DNA of 8,818 bases. It comes from an uncultured Phycisphaerales bacterium (GTDB taxonomy: Bacteria > Planctomycetota > Phycisphaerae > Phycisphaerales > UBA1924). Position 1 is the stretch's first letter. Every line of letters begins with the position of its first letter. Positions 5,193 through 8,818 of this stretch are shown here, in pieces. A program made the translations under genes and the position numbers. The DNA lies in contig CALMQD010000259.1 in NCBI GenBank assembly GCA_937871415.1, forward strand, positions 1-8,818, written 5' to 3'. Below the pieces are notes generated by a model. The model was given only the letters and a program-made list of their open reading frames with translations. It ran no database searches and was not told the DNA's origin.

Positions 5193-6494
5193 TCACTTCT
5201 TGCCGAGCTTGGCGTCCTCGGCCTTGCGCCGCGCCTGCACGCCCGGGTCGACCCGGATCAGCTCGTCCATCTGCGTCTTGAACTGCCCCTCCGCCGGGTG
5301 CCCGATCCAGCGGACCGTGCCGTCGGTCGAGAGGATCAGGCAGACCGCGGCGTCCTCCCAGCTCGTCCCGTAGATTTCGAGATTCTTGAGTTTCTCCGCC
5401 GTCAGGCCGTTGAGATTCTCCATGATCGGGTGGTTCATGTTGCGCGTCCGGAGAATCTCCGACACCAGCGGGCCGTTGCGCTCGACCAGTTTCGCGGCGT
5501 CCTCGGCGTTGATCCCGAAGGCCTCGATGCCGAACTTCGCCGTGACGCAGACCATCGCCGCGTCGCGCTTGTAGAGCTCCTGCAGGTTGTTCATCGTCGG
5601 CAGGATGTTGAGCGTCGAACGCCGCTTCGGATCGACGAAGTACAGAACCGTGAGCTTGCCCTTGGTCTGCGGGAAGAACGGCTTGTAGTTCGACTCCTCC
5701 TCGGGGATATGGATCGACGGCGGCTCGTGGATCAGTTTGTCGCTGAACTTGTCGAACTCGTACTTGCCCTCGCCCTTCACGCGATAAGGCCACTTGACCT
5801 TCTCGTACGCTTCCTTCTCCGGCAACTCGAACTCCACCGACACCGTCTGGCCCGGCGCCAGGCCCGTCACGTTGCGCGTCCGGAGCGCATCGGCCTTGGC
5901 CTTCGCCGCCGCCGCGGCGACTTCCTGCGGCTTGTTCTGCGCCTGCTCCTGCGTCTCCGTCACAACCTCGCGCACCGCCTCGTCCACCGAGCCGGTCTCA
6001 ATGTCGACGTACCGCAGGTGCCCGGCGCGATCGATCACGACGAAGTCGGGGTCCTGGTCCAGCAGCAGCGCATCGCGGAACTCACCCTTGGGGTCGTTGG
6101 CGTACGGGAACTTGATCCCCAGGCGCTCGGCGTTGGCCTTGGCCTGGTCGAACCCCCGCGCGTTGTGCACGCCCACCACGACCAGCCCCTGCCCCGCGTA
6201 CTTGTCCGCCGCGCTCTGCGCGATCCGCGCGGCCGAGTCGCCCGCCCGGTACCAGCCGGACCACGTCATCACCAGCACCGGCTTGCCGCTCATCTGCTCG
6301 GGCGTCACGCCCTTGCCGTCGCTCCAGTCACTCACCTTGGACCACAACCCCGAAGGCGGGTCCTTCAACTGCATCTCGTCCTGACGGGCACGCCGGGGAG
6401 TCCCGGGGGATTCCATCTTCACGTCCGCGAGGCCCGACGCCGCGAGCACGGCGATCGCCACGACCGGGGCGCACAGCAACTTGAACTTCGGCAT
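5193..6494 (-). CDS. Exported tandem thioredoxin-like protein lacking all CxxC motifs
   Basis: The 433-residue protein has a signal peptide (MPKFK then hydrophobic 6-22, probable cut near Gly21-Asp24). It shares the two-domain plan of the next gene downstream. Domain 1 (about 60-185) has VLVMTWSGWYRAG (73-85), LVVVGVH (104-110) and DPDFVVIDRAGHLRY (148-162). The CxxC position is YRAG. A charged Ala/Lys/Glu linker follows. Domain 2 (about 278-415) aligns through LTVLYFVDPKRRS (281-293), with KRRS at the CxxC position, and LSTDGTVRWIGHP (388-400). The cis-proline loop is replaced by YGTSWEDA. Only two cysteines (316, 385) remain after the signal, neither in an active-site position. Both paralogues end in a related RxDPGV-x-ARK tail. 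The ATG at 6494 has AAGGA eight bases upstream. The gap to the next gene is 71 bases, so co-transcription is likely. A binding or scaffold role is inferred; no enzyme activity is expected. Confidence 0.82.
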   Translation of the reverse strand: MPKFKLLCAPVVAIAVLAASGLADVKMESPGTPRRARQDEMQLKDPPSGLWSKVSDWSDGKGVTPEQMSGKPVLVMTWSGWYRAGDSAARIAQSAADKYAGQGLVVVGVHNARGFDQAKANAERLGIKFPYANDPKGEFRDALLLDQDPDFVVIDRAGHLRYVDIETGSVDEAVREVVTETQEQAQNKPQEVAAAAAKAKADALRTRNVTGLAPGQTVSVEFELPEKEAYEKVKWPYRVKGEGKYEFDKFSDKLIHEPPSIHIPEEESNYKPFFPQTKGKLTVLYFVDPKRRSTLNILPTMNNLQELYKRDAAMVCVTAKFGIEAFGINAEDAAKLVERNGPLVSEILRTRNMNHPIMENLNGLTAEKLKNLEIYGTSWEDAAVCLILSTDGTVRWIGHPAEGQFKTQMDELIRVDPGVQARRKAEDAKLGKK

Positions 6495-6501
6495 CGACAG
6501 A

Positions 6502-6509
6502 TTCCTTTT
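6502..6509 (-). promoter_or_regulatory. Ribosome binding site for the cysteine-free thioredoxin-like gene
   Basis: AAAAGGAA on the minus strand precedes the ATG at 6494, with AAGGA eight bases away. It places the start at the signal peptide and rejects the 27-residue longer reading from 6575. Confidence 0.65.
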
Positions 6510-6585
6510 GCGCTGAGAACCACGAGGAACGGTTGGCCCGTGTGAACGCATCGAGGCGGCCGGCGCGGGAGTCATGAGTGTATGG

Positions 6586-6615
6586 AATATGGCCGCCCCG
6601 CCGAGGAGGTCACAA
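6586..6615 (-). promoter_or_regulatory. Candidate promoter for the thioredoxin-like/trmL operon
   Basis: TTGTGA (6610-6615) and CATATT (6586-6591) on the minus strand are 18 bases apart, each with four of six consensus matches. They sit in the most A/T-rich part of the 227-base gap before the first thioredoxin-like gene. A start near 6579 would give a leader of about 85 bases. Confidence 0.3.
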
Positions 6616-6655
6616 CTTCTTTGTTTCTACCGGATAAGACGTGCACGGACGCAGA

Positions 6656-6676
6656 CCGGTTCCAGCGGGAAACCGG
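6656..6676 (-). terminator. Hairpin after the dehydrogenase-like gene
   Basis: On the minus strand CCGGTTTC and GGAACCGG pair over eight positions (one G-U) around the 5-base loop CCGCT, 45 bases past the stop at 6722. The following bases TCTGCGTCC are not a clear U run, so this is a possible but imperfect terminator. Confidence 0.4.
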
Positions 6677-6721
6677 GGAGGTCCCGCCCCCCCCGAGTGT
6701 CACACCCCCTCGAATCCCGCT

Positions 6722-7897
6722 TCACCGGGACGGGTCGATCTCGATCAGGTGCGGCAACGCCGCCGGGTCCCGCAGCGCGAGCAGCGCGCTGGGCGCCTGC
6801 TCCAGCCGGCACCTGGTCCCCGACGCCGGGCACAGGCCCGCGATATCGATCCCCCCGCCCGAAACCGCCCCCGAACCCGACTCGCAGAGCAGCGCCAGGG
6901 CGTCGGGAAGGGGTCCCTCGCGACACCCCAGGATCTGAACCTCATTCCCCGCCGCCAGGGCCAGGTCGGGGTTCGGCCCCGCCCCTCCGACCCACGGATC
7001 ACCCGCTCCGTTGCTCGGGCGACCCTCGTCCGCCCCCGCCTTCGACGCACCCGCACCCCCGTGCCCCACCACCGGGCGGGGCTTGCCCGCCGGCACGGGC
7101 ATCAACCCGAGGGCCGACTGGACCAGCACGACCCCTCGCGGGCGGACCATCTGCAGCGCCGTCGCCAGCCCCCCGGGCGAACCGGTGCAGTCGACCACCG
7201 CGTCCTGATCCTGGCGCAGGCCCGCCTCGTGAACCGGTCGGTGACGGACGCCCCAGCGCTCGCACAGCCGCGCCCGGTCCGGGCGCATCGAGAGCAGCCG
7301 CACCGACTTGTTCACCCGCGCCATCGCCTGAGCCGCCAGGAGCGCTTCGAGCCCGTCGCCCAGCACCGTGACGTACGCCTTGTTCGCCGAGTGCAGCATG
7401 TGCGCCGCGTGCAGCGTGCACGCCAGCGGGTGCGCGAACACCGCGCGCTCATCGGGGACGGAATCCGGAACCACGAGCAGGTTGGCCAGCGGCACGCTCA
7501 CCAGCGAAGCGCAGCACCCCTCGTGCCCGTGGACTCCGATGACCCGTCGGTGGCGGCAGTGCATCGACAGCCCCGCCCGGCACAGGTCGCACTGAGCGCA
7601 CGCGATGCTGGGCGATGCGACCACGCGCTTGCCCACCAGCCCCCCGCGCCCGTTCGATGCCGTCGCCGCTCCGCGGCGTGCCGGGTCTTCCTCGGCGCGT
7701 TTGACCACGCCGACGAACAGGTGGCCGAGCGTGCCCGAATAGGCCGGCGCTTCCACAAGCCCCGCCGCGACGGCGTCGAGGTGGGTGAGCAGCACCCGGC
7801 GCACCTGCACCAGCGCATCGCCCGGCGCGACCATCGGCTCGGGCGCCGAGTCGGTCAACCGGACCTGGCCTTCGGTGTCGATCCGCAGGGCGCGCAC
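6722..7897 (-). CDS. Medium-chain dehydrogenase/reductase-like protein with altered catalytic zinc site
   Basis: The 391-residue protein follows the zinc-dependent alcohol dehydrogenase plan: a GroES-like N-terminal domain, then a Rossmann domain. The structural zinc site is complete (Cys100, Cys103, Cys106, Cys114, with standard spacing). The catalytic site is not. Where active enzymes have CGTD, GHE and EPL, this protein has THLD (Thr38), GHL (His59-Leu60) and HPL (His156), so only one usual ligand remains. The nucleotide-binding turn is GDGLEA (180-185), with Ala in place of the third Gly of GxGxxG. A low-complexity Gly/Ala/Pro insert lies at about 265-300. Family membership is clear, but substrate, cofactor and catalysis are not. 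It may be a divergent reductase or a non-catalytic homologue. The start GTG at 7897 has only a distant GGAG (10 bases). Soluble, no signal peptide. Confidence 0.8.
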   Translation of the reverse strand: MRALRIDTEGQVRLTDSAPEPMVAPGDALVQVRRVLLTHLDAVAAGLVEAPAYSGTLGHLFVGVVKRAEEDPARRGAATASNGRGGLVGKRVVASPSIACAQCDLCRAGLSMHCRHRRVIGVHGHEGCCASLVSVPLANLLVVPDSVPDERAVFAHPLACTLHAAHMLHSANKAYVTVLGDGLEALLAAQAMARVNKSVRLLSMRPDRARLCERWGVRHRPVHEAGLRQDQDAVVDCTGSPGGLATALQMVRPRGVVLVQSALGLMPVPAGKPRPVVGHGGAGASKAGADEGRPSNGAGDPWVGGAGPNPDLALAAGNEVQILGCREGPLPDALALLCESGSGAVSGGGIDIAGLCPASGTRCRLEQAPSALLALRDPAALPHLIEIDPSR

Positions 7898-7999
7898 TTG
7901 CGGCGGTCTCCGTCGGGCCGCGACCGGCGCGCCACCCTGCGCGCACTGCGGGCCCTTGCTCCAGATCGGGTCGCGGGCTGTTCGGGTTGAGAGGGGTTC

Positions 8000-8017
8000 C
8001 GTCCGGCGCGCCGAACG
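8000..8017 (-). terminator. Hairpin after the HEAT-repeat gene
   Basis: On the minus strand CGTTCGG and CCGGACG pair over seven positions (one G-U) around a CGCG loop, 12 bases past the stop at 8030. The stem overlaps a perfect 12-base palindrome (8011-8022). No U run follows, so the terminator role is uncertain. Confidence 0.3.
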
Positions 8018-8029
8018 TTCGGGATGGGC

Positions 8030-8818
8030 CTACTTCTCGGGCGTCGCTCCGGGCGCCGCCGCCCCCGGCTGCTGCACGATCTCGGGCATGCCCACCGGCC
8101 GCGCCGCCTCTTCGTTCGGCACCGTCGGCATGAACGGCAGATAGTCCAGCCATCGCTTGTCACGGTGAAAGACGGGGTACTGATAGTCGCGCTGCATCGC
8201 AAAGGGCGTGCGCGTCTGTCGCTCCCACGTCGCCCACTCGCGCCGGTCGTCGGTGAACTGGTCCTGCCCCGTGAGCGTGCGGAGCGATTCGTGCGCCGCG
8301 TACGTCACCGTCAGGCTGTCGTCCGCCAGCGCCGCGATCAGCGCCTGCAGCGAACGGTTCGTCGCGTATTGACCCAGGGCCGTCGCGCACGCAGCCCGCA
8401 CCGCCGCCTCCGGCTCCTTGTCCGAGTTCAGACGGTCCGCCAGCGGCTCGATCGCCGCGGCGTTGTGCAGACGCTGCAACGCCACCGCCGCCTCCAGGCG
8501 GACGATGCGCTCCTGGTCGGACAGCAGCGGCGTGAGCAGGGGAACATCCTCGGGCTTGCCGTGCAGGCCCAGGCCGCGCGCCGCCACCGCGCGAACGTTC
8601 GTGTAGTCGTCCTTCACGTACTGGCGGTACATCGCCAGGTACGGCTCCTCGCCGCCGAAGGGCGCGCTGATGAGCAGCGCCGTGCCGCGCGCCCGCTTGT
8701 CGGCGCTGTACTGGTCCGCGGCCCAGCCCGCGGCGTCGGCCGGCGTCGGCTGCTTGAAGATCGGCCCGAGGATCGAATCGCTATCCGCCATCTGCTTGCG
8801 CGTGTCGGCGTCGAACCC
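8030..8818 (-). CDS. HEAT-repeat protein, 5' end outside the window
   Basis: The visible 262 residues are the C-terminal part of a larger protein, and the frame is open to the window edge. The ATG at 8791 is not preceded by a ribosome binding site, and the nine residues before it (GFDADTRKQ) read as ordinary protein, so I treat the gene as partial. Paired amphipathic helices of HEAT or PBS-lyase type run from about residue 60 to 184. Examples are NVRAVAARGLGLHG (74-87), IVRLEAAVALQRLHN (105-119) and AVRAACATALGQYA (139-152), each followed by a second helix such as DVPLLTPLLSD. Such repeats form curved scaffolds for protein binding and have no catalytic residues. The tail is Tyr/Trp/Arg-rich (about 185-225), then Pro/Ala-rich. 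Homologues in related bacteria may be lipoproteins, but that end is not visible here. Confidence 0.8.
   Translation of the reverse strand, partial: GFDADTRKQMADSDSILGPIFKQPTPADAAGWAADQYSADKRARGTALLISAPFGGEEPYLAMYRQYVKDDYTNVRAVAARGLGLHGKPEDVPLLTPLLSDQERIVRLEAAVALQRLHNAAAIEPLADRLNSDKEPEAAVRAACATALGQYATNRSLQALIAALADDSLTVTYAAHESLRTLTGQDQFTDDRREWATWERQTRTPFAMQRDYQYPVFHRDKRWLDYLPFMPTVPNEEAARPVGMPEIVQQPGAAAPGATPEK

Noticed and set aside
5122..5793. 224-codon upstream extension of the CPPC thioredoxin-like protein
   Set aside because: It is an out-of-frame reading of the preceding gene. The ATG at 5121 has GGAGG and begins a signal peptide.
5298..6545. Long plus-strand open frame of 415 codons opposite the cysteine-free thioredoxin-like gene
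   Set aside because: Arg/Val/His-rich low-information translation, exactly antisense to a gene with a signal peptide, ribosome binding site and paralogue.
6687..6694. Run of eight C in the gap before the thioredoxin-like genes as a phase-variation tract
   Set aside because: It is non-coding and outside the candidate promoter spacer (6592-6609), so a length change has no obvious effect.
6641..7990. Plus-strand open frame of 449 codons opposite the dehydrogenase-like gene
   Set aside because: Arg/Pro-rich translation without domains; the minus strand has the four-cysteine zinc motif and Rossmann fold.
8011..8022. Perfect 12-base palindrome CCGAACGTTCGG as an operator site
   Set aside because: It lies between the HEAT gene stop and a hairpin, with no second copy or promoter beside it. 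In this base composition it may be chance or part of a terminator.
1..8818. CRISPR array, insertion sequence, phage or defence system
   Set aside because: I saw no regularly spaced repeats, transposase, integrase, nuclease or toxin-antitoxin motif on either strand.

Overview
This is a very GC-rich bacterial window in which every credible gene lies on the minus strand, so transcription runs from high to low coordinates. It holds seven protein genes (one cut by the right edge), one tRNA gene and short intergenic gaps. The longest gap is 227 bases. The GC content, the many low-complexity Gly/Ala/Pro linkers, the GT9 heptosyltransferase, and the HEAT-repeat and exported thioredoxin-like proteins suggest a Gram-negative-type bacterium of the planctomycete group, perhaps Phycisphaerae. 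That placement is an impression from protein style, not a phylogenetic result.

Layout in transcription order: (1) 8818-8030, the C-terminal part of a HEAT-repeat protein whose start lies outside the window. (2) 7897-6722, a medium-chain dehydrogenase/reductase-like protein that keeps the structural-zinc cysteines but has lost most catalytic-zinc ligands. (3) 6494-5193 and 5121-3880, two adjacent paralogous exported proteins, each with two thioredoxin-like domains. Only one of the four domains keeps a CxxC motif. (4) 3883-3323, trmL, a tRNA wobble-nucleotide 2'-O-methyltransferase, overlapping the preceding stop codon by four bases (GTGA). (5) 3128-2340, an FkbM-like SAM methyltransferase. (6) 2215-896, a waaF-like ADP-heptose:LPS heptosyltransferase, preceded by a 22-codon in-frame leader ORF. 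(7) 794-720, tRNA-Ala(GGC) with its own candidate promoter and a GC-rich terminator hairpin. (8) 573-25, a Dps-family ferritin-like protein.

The two thioredoxin-like genes and trmL are closely spaced and probably form one operon. The FkbM-like methyltransferase and the heptosyltransferase follow on the same strand and could both act on surface glycoconjugates, although the gaps (194 and 124 bases) allow separate promoters. The tRNA and dps look like independent units.

I see no phage, insertion sequence, CRISPR array or defence island. The most unusual content is the pair of tandem 'pseudo-thioredoxin' proteins, which share a conserved cysteine-free active-site replacement. Next are the waaF leader ORF, which has a better ribosome binding site than waaF itself, and the rewritten catalytic zinc site of the dehydrogenase-like protein.
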